Positions 41,146-51,310 of a stretch of 64,000 nucleotides of DNA are shown here, piece after piece. Position 1 is the first letter of the stretch. Every line of letters begins with the position of its first letter. Where the stretch lies: positions 992,001 to 1,056,000 of the forward strand of contig OZ037883.1 of NCBI GenBank assembly GCA_964035575.1, read 5' to 3'. A program made the position numbers and the translations under genes. The DNA is from Rhynchopus sp. YZ270_cl-10 (taxonomy: Eukaryota > Euglenozoa > Diplonemea > Diplonemida > Diplonemidae). The notes beneath the pieces were generated by a model, which worked only from the letters and a program-made list of their open reading frames with translations, was not told where the DNA came from and did no database searches.

Positions 41146-42183
41146 ATGGATATTGTAATCGTTGGTGCTGGGTTGACTGGGGCGATAACTAGTAGGTGTC
41201 TTGCGGCAAGCGGTTTGGTACGTTCTGTCAAGCTTCTGGAGAAAAACGCGACGGCGGGGGGCCGGGCACGCACGGTACACGGGGTTGAGGTGGGGCTACA
41301 GTACGTCACACGCCAGCCTGACCCGACGGGGGCGTCGCGCTTCCTCCACGAGGCATTGCACGCCGAGCTGCAGGAAGAGGGCCTCTTACAGAGCATCCCT
41401 CCCTCACAGATCCTCGGGGTCCCCCCACAGTTTGCAGACCGCCACACCACCGGCAGCCACCTCGTATGCCATGCCGGCATGCAGAGCGTTGTTGCCTACC
41501 TTACTTCCAACCCAAAAATCTCCGTCACAACGAACACCACCGCCACCACCATGGATGCACACTACGTCACCCACATCAACGCTGCCGGAGAAACAACACG
41601 CTCACCATACGACTTCGTTGTCCTCACTGTTCCTATACCCCATATGAAGGAATTGGGCGGTCTCTTTGCACCTTTATATGAAAAGCTTGCAAAGCGTGCT
41701 GCATATTCCTCTCGCTATGTTTGGTCAGCCGATGTTGCACTTGAGGAAGGGTCTTGGGGTGCGAAGCACACTGCGTCTTACTTCCCTGAAGGTGCAATAC
41801 GGTACATTTGTATTGATAGTAAGAAGAGGAGGTACGATGTGGGGGAGGGGGTGCGGGTGATGGTGCATACGTCGGTTCCCTTTGCGGAGGCAGTGGTGGC
41901 GAAGGGGTTGTCTCCAGAGGAAGTGACAGCAACGTTAAGCGATGAGGTGGTGCAGAAGCTGCGCTGTACCCTCCTCACACCTCCGCATCTGTTGTATTTA
42001 GATGTGTCCCAGGCGATTCCTCCACAGTGCGATACCACAGGGGTCAGCTTCGTTGCAGACAGCAGTGCACCCCTCCTCGCAACAGGCGATGCTTTTGCGA
42101 TGACCCCCAACTTCGACGGCTGCATCGATGCAGGGCAGAAAGCCGCTGCTCACATCCTCTCCTCCGCATCGAGCAAAATGTAA
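41146..42183 (+). CDS. Renalase-like FAD-dependent oxidoreductase
   Basis: 345 residues, close to the usual renalase length. The N-terminal dinucleotide-binding motif is IVIVGAGLTGA (about 3-13), followed by the second FAD contact VKLLEKNATAGGRARTVHG (about 30-48). VEVGLQYVT corresponds to the family's GAQYF element. The C-terminal FAD closure is LLATGDAFAMTPNFDGCIDA, followed by GQKAA (about 308-335). Renalases oxidise isomeric forms of NAD(P)H whose hydride sits at the wrong ring position, using O2 and repairing a metabolic side product. A general amine-oxidase-like flavoprotein is the alternative. There is no signal peptide, so it is probably cytosolic. The ATG is the first in frame after the T/A-rich leader. 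Confidence 0.8.
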   Translation: MDIVIVGAGLTGAITSRCLAASGLVRSVKLLEKNATAGGRARTVHGVEVGLQYVTRQPDPTGASRFLHEALHAELQEEGLLQSIPPSQILGVPPQFADRHTTGSHLVCHAGMQSVVAYLTSNPKISVTTNTTATTMDAHYVTHINAAGETTRSPYDFVVLTVPIPHMKELGGLFAPLYEKLAKRAAYSSRYVWSADVALEEGSWGAKHTASYFPEGAIRYICIDSKKRRYDVGEGVRVMVHTSVPFAEAVVAKGLSPEEVTATLSDEVVQKLRCTLLTPPHLLYLDVSQAIPPQCDTTGVSFVADSSAPLLATGDAFAMTPNFDGCIDAGQKAAAHILSSASSKM

Positions 42184-42491
42184 GTTTGGAGAAATCGGGA
42201 AGGGAGGAGAGGAGGGTAAAAAAAGGGGTAAAATGTATGAAAGCCTAGCCTTCATCTTTCCGTTGGGTGACGGAAAGTTTCACTCTTGTGGTAGGAACAC
42301 CAAACAACGTCACAATGAAACTCTTCAAAAAACCCCCCTCTTTTTTTTATCAACACTCTTTGACTTTTGCTGTGCCTATTCTCATACTTCATTTTTCGTT
42401 AATACAATGGGGTATCCCGGCGGTACCACACTAACACCCACCTACACACTTTCATCCCATTTCACCGCATTCCACCATTCCTGTTAAAAGG
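42184..42491. other. Spacer, no gene seen
   Basis: It contains a small inverted repeat TTTCCGT...ACGGAAA (about 42259-42279). It ends in TTCCTGTTAAAAG with the next ATG one base on. Nothing else is recognisable. Confidence 0.5.
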
Positions 42492-42951
42492 ATGAGGATG
42501 ATGAAGAGGATCAGAGAAGTCCAATGGCAGCAGTGGAAGCACCTGATAAAAGACTTCCCACTGAAGCCGTTCGAGGTTATGCTGAGAAGCTTTGCCCGCG
42601 CTCGATTACTGAAAGAGGAAGAAGAGTTCATGAAGGATGCAGAGGAGCGCAGGGATATTAAAGAAAAAGCTGATGAAGAAAGAAGGAAGAAGGACGAGGA
42701 GGACAAACGTGAGAAGGAGGCCCTACAGACGATCGCAAACAATATGAAAGACAAAAACCAGTGAAAAAAAGAACGCCGTCTTAGAGGAAGAAAACAGAAA
42801 GCTGAAGGAACAACTGAACAGGTTGGAGCTTGCGGAGAAGAAGGCAGATATCAAGACCTCACATGAGGAAAAGCAAATCGTTGCACATGAATTACGCCGT
42901 GCCCGGGACACCCCATACAACTGTATGATTTTTAGGACTGAAACAGGGTAA
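42492..42951 (+). pseudogene. Coiled-coil protein ORF broken by a one-base frame change
   Basis: The frame from the ATG at 42492 gives 90 residues of charged helix (around PFEVMLRSFARARLLKEEEE and DEEDKREKEALQTIANNMKD) and stops at TGA 42762-42764. Directly after, frame +1 continues the same kind of sequence (NAVLEEENRKLKEQLNRLEL, KTSHEEKQIVAHELRRARD) to TAA 42949-42951. The switch falls next to runs of five and seven A (42753-42757, 42764-42770), so a single-base change in a homopolymer, either real or a sequencing/assembly error, would account for it. It may therefore be a normal gene of about 150 residues. A tiny intron is less likely, as no GTRTG site is near. Function unknown. Confidence 0.6.
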
Positions 42952-43034
42952 ATGTCAGAAACCAATCTACCAAAGTTTCAACTTATACACATACCATTTC
43001 TTTAGGACTGCATGGTTGGGTGTCCACACCCGGG

Positions 43035-43085
43035 TACAGCCTGTCATGCACCAAGGTACACTGTTCACGAGAGGGCTTTTTGTAT
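43035..43085 (+). repeat. R4 module (GTACACTGTCACGAGAGGG type)
   Basis: GGGTACAGCCTGTCATGCAC, CAAGGTACACTGTTCACGAG, AGGGCTTTTTGTATTTCAA. Related copies lie near 3803, 7095, 21795 and 54001. It shares the TTTCAA tail type with the other module families. Confidence 0.6.
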
Positions 43086-43159
43086 TTCAACACATTTCTT
43101 TATCACCCTACCCACAGAGTATTTTCCCTCCCTCCTTCCTTCCCCCTTCTCCAAAAAAA

Positions 43160-44068
43160 ATGGTAATCATTCATATGAAAAGCACTACTGATAAAGATGA
43201 ATTTCTTTTCAATGGAAAGACCGACATGGAGGTCGACACTTTGATCGAACAGCTAACCTTCATGAACAACAGCAGAATCCGTTTGAAGAGCATGTCCAGC
43301 GCTTTGTACAACCTGCTGAACGAGCCGGGGTACACCCACCTTGAGGGGAAGACCGCTGAGGAGCGGAACCTGCTGGAGCAGCTGCACGAGAAGGTTACGA
43401 CGATGCTGCACCTTGACCGCATTGGGGAGAGAACCTTTCTTTCACAGGAACTTCTAACTGAGACCATCACTGCCGTACGCGACGCTGCAGTCCAAATCTT
43501 CTCCGAATGCAAACCCGACGACGCAATCGACCTCCTCTGGAAATCCCGCGATGACGCAGACATCCACGAAGACACCCGCCTCAGAGCCTGGTACTTCCTT
43601 GAATTGATCGACCCAATGTTCAAAGAAAGGGATTTCTATACCCCAGAGACTACCAAACTCTGGTGGGCCGGAAAAGAAGTGAAAAAGGGCAATCCCCTGA
43701 AGAGCTTCTCCGGGCCTAATGAAAAGAGCAAGATGATCTGCAAGCTGAGCAGTGAACAGAAGGGGTGCCCTTCCAGAGAGCCGCAGCTGCAGTACACAAA
43801 GCAAAGAGAGTTGCGGCAGCACTTTACAGAGAAGCGGGACACCTTCAAGGAGCTCGAAAGGTCAGAGCTTGCGGACCACAAAAACGTTCGTCGTGACCCC
43901 GGCGACTTCATTGCCTTCAGAGGACCTACCTCCACCGGCACCCAACTCTTCGGTGATGGAGCCAGAGGTGCTGTCGATGAAAACGCAAAAGCCGGAGGAG
44001 AAGGCCTCATCAAACTCAAAACAGACGTCAAAAAGATCTGTGGTCCAGGAGTTTCAAAGGAACCATAA
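43160..44068 (+). CDS. CFAP298: CFAP298 (C21orf59/Kurly) homologue
   Basis: 302 residues, close to the vertebrate protein's length. It starts MVIIHMKSTTDKDEFLFNG, the same beta-grasp-like opening as animal CFAP298 (MV-LHVKR...FL). The diagnostic C-terminal block is present: LWWAGKEVKKGNPL (about 166-179), GPNEKSKMICKLSSEQKGCP followed by SREPQL, and a terminal helix (ELRQHFTEKRDTFKELERSE) ahead of a short polar tail. CFAP298 is a cytoplasmic factor for preassembly of axonemal dynein arms, so the organism builds motile flagella. The leader has a C/T-rich tract ending CTTCTCC and eight A right before the ATG. The tail beyond about residue 260 is longer and more polar than in animals. Confidence 0.88.
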   Translation: MVIIHMKSTTDKDEFLFNGKTDMEVDTLIEQLTFMNNSRIRLKSMSSALYNLLNEPGYTHLEGKTAEERNLLEQLHEKVTTMLHLDRIGERTFLSQELLTETITAVRDAAVQIFSECKPDDAIDLLWKSRDDADIHEDTRLRAWYFLELIDPMFKERDFYTPETTKLWWAGKEVKKGNPLKSFSGPNEKSKMICKLSSEQKGCPSREPQLQYTKQRELRQHFTEKRDTFKELERSELADHKNVRRDPGDFIAFRGPTSTGTQLFGDGARGAVDENAKAGGEGLIKLKTDVKKICGPGVSKEP

Positions 44069-44766
44069 AAAAAGAAAAAAAGAAATCTCTTGAAAATTTG
44101 GAAAAAATTAATTTGTGTTCTAATTTTAGTGAGGTATTTCTTTAAATATCCACAAGAAAAAATCCCCGTTTTTTTGAAAAAAAAACTAATGCTCCCAGCT
44201 TTGCAAGCCCCTCCCTTCCTTACTTACACCTACCCACCTCGGTACCCATACCTTCTCTTGAAACAAAAATCAACAATATAAAAAAAAAGTAGTTTTCTCC
44301 CCCCCTTTTTCTCTGTTCTCAGTTTTAGTTTTTGTAGTGCTGCACATTTCGTCGATTGCTCAAATTTCCCGCTTTTCTCTGTCAATCGTGTGGTGTCTCG
44401 ATGTCTTCCAGAGCTCGATTCTTCCTTTTCATGGATGGTAAAATACAGTTTCCAACCCAAGAACATTCGTTTTTTTTTTAAATATATTTAGCCTCCCAAT
44501 TTCCCTTCCTAAACACCCCCAAGCAACACACAACCCACCACCCCACCCCTCCCGTTGGGGAGGCGAACGCTGTTTTCTTTATTTTTTTCAGTGCCTGCGT
44601 CCCAGAGGCGTTTGTACTATCAACCTCACTTTTCTTTGTTCTTATTCCTCCCATTTTAGGTGACTAAACCACAGGGCTTAGGCCGTAGTTCCCACCCCTT
44701 CATCATACGACCCTTGTCTTTTTTTGCTCGCTTTTGCTAGCTTTTGTATATCTTCCCCTCATATCC
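44069..44766. other. Spacer with R3 and R1 modules
   Basis: A/T-rich with an R3 module at about 44590-44632 (GTGCCTGCGTCCCAGAGGCG) followed directly by an R1 module at 44659-44690 (GGTGACTAAACCACAGGGCT). This tandem R3-R1 arrangement ends about 75 bp before the next ATG. Confidence 0.55.
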
Positions 44767-45159
44767 ATGCAACCCACCTTGGTCCCTACCACTGGGAAGC
44801 TTTCTGCGGATGTGTTTAGTTCTGATGAACGGATTAAGCATTTTCGTGCGATGAAGGCAGAGGACTTGGGGGAGGACCAGGTTGAGAGCTTCATGTCACT
44901 TGGGAAGGAGATTGTGGCACGGAGCAAACACTACTTCGACATGGTAGAGGAAGCGCAGGAGGCTCGGCTGGCCATAGGTGAGGGCATTGCTGGCCTGGAG
45001 GACACCTTAGATGAACGTGAAAGGCGGCGAGAGGAGACCCGCAAACGGCGTGAATTTGCACTAGGCGTGGTCAAATTCTCCAAAGAGGAAAACCTCATGC
45101 AGAAACGTGCCGAGTACATCCACCACCTCATGGAATCCACTCAGCTGTCCCAAAGCTAA
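44767..45159 (+). CDS. Small coiled-coil protein of unknown function
   Basis: 130 residues from the first in-frame ATG after a pyrimidine-rich leader. It is almost wholly helical: FSSDERIKHFRAMKAEDLGE, then the long coiled coil DMVEEAQEARLAIGEGIAGL, EDTLDERERRREETRKRREF and EENLMQKRAEYIHHLMES. Length and composition would suit a flagellar or basal-body accessory protein, but nothing identifies one. It is a real gene by its protein-like composition and its place in the array. Confidence 0.6.
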   Translation: MQPTLVPTTGKLSADVFSSDERIKHFRAMKAEDLGEDQVESFMSLGKEIVARSKHYFDMVEEAQEARLAIGEGIAGLEDTLDERERRREETRKRREFALGVVKFSKEENLMQKRAEYIHHLMESTQLSQS

Positions 45160-45920
45160 CCCCCCAAACCACCTCACAGATCTGGAAGGGGGTCCGTTGT
45201 GGCTGTGGTCTTATGGATTGGTGTTAAAACGCGTCGTTCCCTTCTTGAAGTTGTTTGACGCTTCTATACACTATCTCTTGCCTGTTGGAGTGGCGGTGTT
45301 GCGTAGCACGGTTGGGGTGAGTGAACGACGTGACACTTTCCGCTCACAAGGTAGTGTGGTAAACAAAAAAATATTCAGGGTTTTAAGTATTTCCTGAGGT
45401 GCGGAAATCAAAGGTCTGCAAGATTCCTATAGGTCTTTTTTGGGTATTTTATTTTGTACAGAACCTTTTTTGTATTTAGCAGTGGAGGGGGGGGGAGTGG
45501 TTTTGTGTCACCAATGCTGTTGTCATTGTGGTGCATTTCTGGAAAAAATACACGGATAATAGTTACCCTCAAATCAGCAGGAGAAACCGTTCTTGAACCA
45601 CCCTCTTTTGATAGTGGGTGTGGTCTACAGCATCTTGTGTACAGCAGCCTACAGTGATACGAGAGAGAGAGAAGTTAGGACTCGAGGTCCATTGGAAGGG
45701 GGGTAATGCCAAGGGTTCCAAACAAATTTTTTTTGCAGAAAATTGTTTAGCAAAAAACGGTACTGTGCTATTTACACTGCGCATGCTGTACTAACGCGTC
45801 TCACATTTCCCCCTCCTCCCCCTCCTGATCCTCAGTGAGGGTTTGTGAAGAATGAAGCTTCCCACCGCCCACCCCCTCCTCTTTGTTTTATGACTATGCT
45901 AATCTTCATTGTGTGCACGT

Positions 45921-45985
45921 CCTCCTCTGAGGCGCAAAGCCAGCGATGACGCACAGCTTCTTTGTCTGATGTGAGTGTGCGCAAC
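45921..45985 (+). ncRNA. Duplicated ncRNA-like unit (copy 1)
   Basis: CTCCTCTGAGGCGCAAAGCC, AGCGATGACGCACAGCTTCT, then TGTCTGATGTGAG. It is repeated with small indels at 46161-46215. It contains GATGA and CTGA boxes and a possible CGCACA...TGTGCG stem. Conservation in a non-coding spacer suggests a small RNA, class uncertain. Confidence 0.35.
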
Positions 45986-46160
45986 CCAGAAAATTCCATA
46001 AATAACCGAGACATCCTAGCTAAAGCGCCTTCTGGGCAGGGTACCGACATAACCCACTCCGCTGCCCAAGTTAGGTCTTCGCGCTGAGGTGAGATTCGTT
46101 TCTTTTGTTCCCGTTTCCGCTGATTTCACACATGATGAGAAGGCTTTCAATTCGGTTCAT

Positions 46161-46215
46161 CCCTCTCTGAGGCGCAAGCCAGCGATGAGGTACAGCTTCT
46201 GTCTGATGTGATGCA
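46161..46215 (+). ncRNA. Duplicated ncRNA-like unit (copy 2)
   Basis: CCTCTCTGAGGCGCAAGCCA, GCGATGAGGTACAGCTTCTG, TCTGATGTGATGC. It shares the GATGA and CTGA boxes with copy 1, and the sequence between copies is unrelated. Confidence 0.35.
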
Positions 46216-46320
46216 ACTCACCTTTGCGATAATGTAGTCAACATTGTCGTTTCTTGTGTCACCCCAAAAAAGCAACAACCGTCAGATTGAACCTATACAC
46301 AAACACAACACAATACAACG

Positions 46321-48201
46321 ATGATGATGCGCAAATGCGGAGCTGCGTTGCTTCTTCTGTCGACTGCGATGTGTGCGGATGCGGATGTGGGTGGGCACAC
46401 TGAGATGGATGGCCGGGATGCTGGTGTGCTGACGAGGTCGCGTCAGCGTGGGTCGAGTCGCGGGGGGATGTCCCGTGGCGGGGGGAGTCGCTACAGGGGC
46501 AGGAGCAGGAGCTGGAGCAGGAGCGGTGGCCGCAGCAGCAGCCGCCACAGTGGTCGCAGCAGCAGTCGCCACGGCGGTCGCGTGGGGAAGTGGAACAAGG
46601 GTGAGAAGGAGAAGCAGGAGAGGTGGGGAGGTGGGAGGACCTGGAAGGGCAAGTACGAGAAGTGGGGTAAGAAGGAGTACAAGAAGAAGGGCAAGTACGA
46701 GAGGGGCTGCAAGACCAAGTCACCCGGTGGCAGTCCGCCGTCGCCGCCGTCGCCGCCATGGTGGAGCAAGACGTACTCGCCTTCGGGACCACCCCCAAGG
46801 CCGCCTACACCTCCTACACCGCCGACAGGGGGCAGGACGGACTCTCCTTCGGGACCACCGCCAAGGCCGCCTACACCGCCTACACCGCCTACACCACCTA
46901 CACCACCCACTCCGCCGACAGGAGGCAGGACGGACTCGCCTTCGGGACCACCGCCACGCCCGCCTACGCCTCCAGGAGGGAACACAGACTCGCCTGCTGG
47001 GACACCACCGCCGACACCACCATCGCCACCAACCCCAGAGGGCAACACAGACTCCCCGTCCGGCACACCACCGTCGCCACCGACCCCGCCGACACCACCA
47101 ACCCCAGAGGGTAACACGGACTCACCTGCTGGGACACCGCCGACACCACCATCGCCACCCACCCCACCAACACCACCAACCCCAGAGGGAAACACAAACT
47201 CCCCGTCCGGCACACCACCCACACCACCGACACCGCCAACCCCAGAGGGCAACACAAACTCACCTGCTGGGACACCGCCGACACCACCAACACCACCATC
47301 GCCACCAACCCCAGAAGGGAACACAAACTCACCTGCTGGGACACCGCCGACACCACCAACACCACCATCGCCACCAACACCAGAGGGGAACACAAACTCC
47401 CCGTCCGGCACACCGCCGACCCCACCCACACCAACAGGGGGGGAGACAACAGAGCCCTGTGTGGACGGCGGGGAGCCCGTTGAGGTTGAGGTTGTGAGCC
47501 CAGAAGGCACTGTGGACAGCTTTGGGGCAGGCGAGGAGGTGGTGGAGGGGATGCACCCGAACGGGGAGCCCTCGGTGACGTTTGCGAACTTCCCGCCTGC
47601 CTTTGTGCAGGCGAACATGGCGGCGTTCTTCCCGGTGGACATTGCGGGTGTGATTGGGGCGGACAACGTGCTGCGCGTGGCCTGCCCGTTCAACTGCGAG
47701 GAGAAGCCGTGCGAGGTGCTTGTGGCGACGTACCACTGCCCACCGTGCTCGACGCCCACAAACGGCGGGCTGGTGTCGCTGCTGCCTGATGCTGGGTGGG
47801 ATACGGGGAGCTGTGCCCCGACGTTCCAGCAGGGTGTGGGTGTGGGTGTTGCGGACGACGGGGCAGACGGTGCGACGCACCCGACAGTTGCCTTCCGGAA
47901 GCTTGTGCCTGCGGGGACTGTTGAGGAGCTCCCTGCCCTGACTGCGCCGCTTGCGAACGTGGCGGTCTTTGTGCGGCAGGGTGCGACGGCGTGTGATGGG
48001 CTTGCGGACGAGACGGCCTGTAACGCTGCGATGCCGGAGTGTGCTTGGGAGGCGGGTACCTCGGGGGAGGGAGCTGCCGGCATGTGTGTCTCCTCGTGGT
48101 GCCCTGATGACTTCACGCCCCCTGCCGCCACTTCCTCGTGCGCAACGTCCTGTGCTGGTGCTGGGGCTGGCAACGGAGGCGCCGCCGCCGGACCGGTCTG
48201 A
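46321..48201 (+). CDS. Secreted proline-rich repeat protein (cell-surface/wall-like)
   Basis: 626 residues. The N-terminus MMMRKCGAALLLLSTAMCADA is a convincing signal peptide. Residues about 38-85 are Arg/Ser/Gly-rich (RGGGSRYRGRSRSWSRSGGR). About 95-135 is Lys/Gly/Trp-rich. About 138-375 consists of repeats of the type NTDSPSG or NTNSPAG joined to (TPP)n and (SPP)n, resembling hydroxyproline-rich glycoproteins of algal and plant walls. About 380-626 is a folded-looking domain with at least 14 Cys (CPFNCEEKPCEVLVATYHCP; CDGLADETACNAAMPECAWE). There is no transmembrane segment or GPI signal at the end, so it is probably secreted and disulphide-rich. The repeat units vary in number and should be prone to length polymorphism. 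Three alternative frames are also long here because of the repeat period, and they are shadows. Confidence 0.75.
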   Translation: MMMRKCGAALLLLSTAMCADADVGGHTEMDGRDAGVLTRSRQRGSSRGGMSRGGGSRYRGRSRSWSRSGGRSSSRHSGRSSSRHGGRVGKWNKGEKEKQERWGGGRTWKGKYEKWGKKEYKKKGKYERGCKTKSPGGSPPSPPSPPWWSKTYSPSGPPPRPPTPPTPPTGGRTDSPSGPPPRPPTPPTPPTPPTPPTPPTGGRTDSPSGPPPRPPTPPGGNTDSPAGTPPPTPPSPPTPEGNTDSPSGTPPSPPTPPTPPTPEGNTDSPAGTPPTPPSPPTPPTPPTPEGNTNSPSGTPPTPPTPPTPEGNTNSPAGTPPTPPTPPSPPTPEGNTNSPAGTPPTPPTPPSPPTPEGNTNSPSGTPPTPPTPTGGETTEPCVDGGEPVEVEVVSPEGTVDSFGAGEEVVEGMHPNGEPSVTFANFPPAFVQANMAAFFPVDIAGVIGADNVLRVACPFNCEEKPCEVLVATYHCPPCSTPTNGGLVSLLPDAGWDTGSCAPTFQQGVGVGVADDGADGATHPTVAFRKLVPAGTVEELPALTAPLANVAVFVRQGATACDGLADETACNAAMPECAWEAGTSGEGAAGMCVSSWCPDDFTPPAATSSCATSCAGAGAGNGGAAAGPV

Positions 48202-49658
48202 TGGAGGCTGATGATTATACATTATTATTTTGCTTATAGATCTATTTGCAATGATGTCGTTTGCTTCTACCTGTTTACCGCTTGAGTTGTGTGTGCGGTG
48301 CACATTTGCACCTCACGCCTGCTCTGGAGCCTCTGCATTAGTTTGCAAACTGGCTTTCCCCTTTCCTCCTGCCCAGCCCGGGGTTTCATTCGAATTTGCC
48401 CTTGTCACCGTTTTCTTGCCGTTTATATTGTTGGCAACAATCACTTTTACTATTATGAACCAGGAGATAGGTGGTTTTTCAGGTTCGCAGCTTGCTGGGG
48501 TAACCTGACGTTTTTCATTTCAAACAGAGCAGCCATTATTTTTTGTTAACGTCCGTCAACACAACACAACACAACGTTGGACGGAACGGCACATTCATTT
48601 TTCAAGTTGTTTCTTTGTCTTTCCTCTCTTGTCTTTCACCTTTGTTTTCACCTTGTTTTTCTTGTTGGGAAGCAGGAGCACCACCTCGTGGGTGTTTGCG
48701 CGCTGAAAGAACACTCATCCCGAGAGGCACTCCTTTCCCCCACATTTTTTGCTCTCAGTTTATGATATATTTTTTTGTTACCGTCTGTCAACACAACACA
48801 ACGCAACGCAACGTTTGCCCTTGTTGGCTTTGTTGTGTTGCTTCTTGGACAGAGCTATACAGGTCTTCATTTCGTCATTGGAAATGCAGTCACACTAAAA
48901 AAAAAAAATGAACAAAAAAAACCAAAATTTGTCACACACTTTCTGGAATAGAGGGCAGGTTTGCATGCTTTATTCATGTCATTTATTACTGTTGTTGCTT
49001 TACTACAACAGACACTGCCCAGGAAAAGTGTGTTTATTTTTCTTTCAAATATGATCTTGCAGAAAACACTGTCTTCAGCAGCGAAGCAAGCTAATTTCAA
49101 AAGAACAACAAATCACCGATCACCATTGTTTTTATTCTGTTTTGTCCTCCCTCCACACTATAGCCGTACGCTGTTTGGGTGGTGTAGACGGGTGGGGGTT
49201 ACTTTACGCACCAAAATACTACGGGACACTCAGGTTTGTCGAGGACAATCCTGATGCTGTCTCTGTGTAGCGCGGTCCCTGGGTCGGGAATGAGAGCACA
49301 TCTTGGGTCAGCGGAGAAGGTGTGACGAATGCGTCAAGGAAACCTGAGCGCAGCAGTGGGGCTGGGATGTGGCGGGGGTGCCGGGGGGTGTACTTTAGCC
49401 CCGTTCTCTATTCTCTGACGTTGTTACGCTTAATGGGCAGAGGTGTGGTGTGTCTGCCTGCACGTCTGCAGTGTTGTCGGGGACAATGCGTGTAGCACGA
49501 TGCAAGGTGGTGGAGGTGGAGACATACGCAACAGAAGGCACGTCTAGGTCTGTGATGATGCATACCCGCATCACCTCTATACGGGATGATGTGTGCAGCT
49601 TCATACCCGACACTGCTTTTGTAGGAAGAGTGCTGAGTGTGGTCTACGAGGCTGTGAG

Positions 49659-49704
49659 GTGGGGGGGTGGGTGGGTGGGTGGGTGGGTGGGTGGGTGGGT
49701 GGGT
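49659..49704 (+). repeat. (GGGT)n run with G-quadruplex potential
   Basis: GGTGGGGGGGTGGGTGGGTG continuing as nine or more GGGT units. Any four consecutive G-triplets can form an intramolecular quadruplex on the + strand. Confidence 0.8.
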
Positions 49705-51310
49705 TCTTCTGCAGTGTGTGTTTAGTGGGATATGGTGTTCAACGTTCAGTTGATCACGGTGATTGGGTGTGCACGCAAAGGGGTGGTTTCACATGCCGTG
49801 GTGGTGACCTCAGAAGAGAGGTGCTGTGATGTGCACATCGTAGGGTTTCGCTTTGAAGGTTCAGAACTATCCGATAAACCTATGTGGGTTGGGTGAAGGG
49901 GAGAAGGTTTGGAAGGGGTGGGGACTGGACATTTTTTTTTTTGTCCCACAGTTTTGAAGTCATCTTGCTCTGTGTGAGCTCCTCGAAGGGCAACTGTTCT
50001 GCGAAACCTGACGCGCGTCGCAATTGTTGACGCTGCAGCTTGGTGTCGACAGTGTTGCTGGATGGGGACGCTTTTGAGAGGTTGTATTGGAGGGGAAATC
50101 ACCATGAGTTGGTCATCCTGGGTGGGCAGGTTCTGGACACTGCGTCGATTTGATTTTGGTATTGACCACAATCCCGATGCATGGTACGACCAGTCTTCTC
50201 AGGTACACTGCCTTTGTGGAATCCGCGCCGCTATGGGGTGGGGGTGGGGGGAAGGCCGAGAAGGGTGAAGTCAGTTGTGTCCCTTCCAGGGCACGACGTT
50301 TCCCGACCACCCTTTCTTACCTTTGCCCCCCCCCTAGGCATGCAGTGCACACGAGGCGGGTTGTCGTATATTATCGTATTAGGGATCTGAGCCAAATCAT
50401 CGCATCCAACTCGCATATCGTTGATCGCATATTATCGTGTTTTCGATAATGGGTTATGGCTGGGGAGTCAATCTTGCAAAGGACCGCAAGGGTACAGGCC
50501 CGGATAAAGACCTCAGGTGAGACTATGGGGGTGAGGACGGATTGAGTCTTTGTCGCGGATTCGCCCTGTTGTGGTAGGAAGCAAACACATTTTTCACCGC
50601 GTCCCCCTGCAGTGTGGAGTCATCTGCCAGCTCCTGCCCCCTCCATCACTTTCTGAGAGCACAAACTCTCGCAGTCTTCCTCTTCTGGCTCCTTCAATGG
50701 TTGCTCGCTGGGGTTCGTCTTATGGGAGAGGGTCGTTGGTGGGTCTCTTGGGTTTCCTTGAGTCTCTGCTCTGTCCACCGCGTTGCGTTTGTCCCCTATA
50801 TGAGGTGCCGTTGTGCGCAGTTCCGCATTCCCCTTCAGCTGCTGCACTTCCTTGTGGGTTTTCCTTCTCATTTATTGCTGTGGTAAACGCTGCCATACGC
50901 CCTAAAGCGAGATGAAAGCTGTATGGTGGCTAAACAATGCATGTATCGAGGAAGGAAATTAGGACAGTATGGGGGAGAAGCCTTGGCCCGAACGCCCACT
51001 CAACTGCAATGATGCATTCCCCCTGTAGTCTCCAGGGCAAAGGGTGTGAACGCCAGCCGTTCCGCCGCACACGCGTCACCATGTTTCTTCCTCTTAGCAG
51101 TTTCCGCCTTCGTCGCCGGGTATCCCTTCGCGACTGCAACACCCTGCACCATCGATGCTGAGGTCGGTGTCCACGCAGTCACGTCGACGTGTATTATGCT
51201 GGCATTGGAGACATGCTTTTGCGTCTGTAGAAAATGTGGTGCTGTACTCCATCAGATGTGCAACAAGAGAGGCCGTTGACAGGGTGAAGAAAAATGCAGA
51301 AAATAGAGAG

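Larger units (their letters stand above)
45160..46320. other. Spacer with a duplicated ncRNA-like unit
   Basis: Apart from the two units at 45921 and 46161 (listed separately), it holds only short T/A tracts and an ACAACACAAC-type leader just before the next ATG. No gene was recognised. Confidence 0.5.

Noticed and set aside
46491-48303. Long minus-strand and alternative-frame ORFs (Gly/Val-rich, His/Arg-rich) over the proline-rich gene
   Set aside because: They are shadows of the Pro/Thr codon repeats. Only the + frame from 46321 has a signal peptide and a Cys-rich folded end.
49450-49725. 91-residue frame with some protein-like character
   Set aside because: No ATG at the start, ends in the GGGT run, no family resemblance and no acceptor nearby. 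I kept it only as part of an unexplained spacer.
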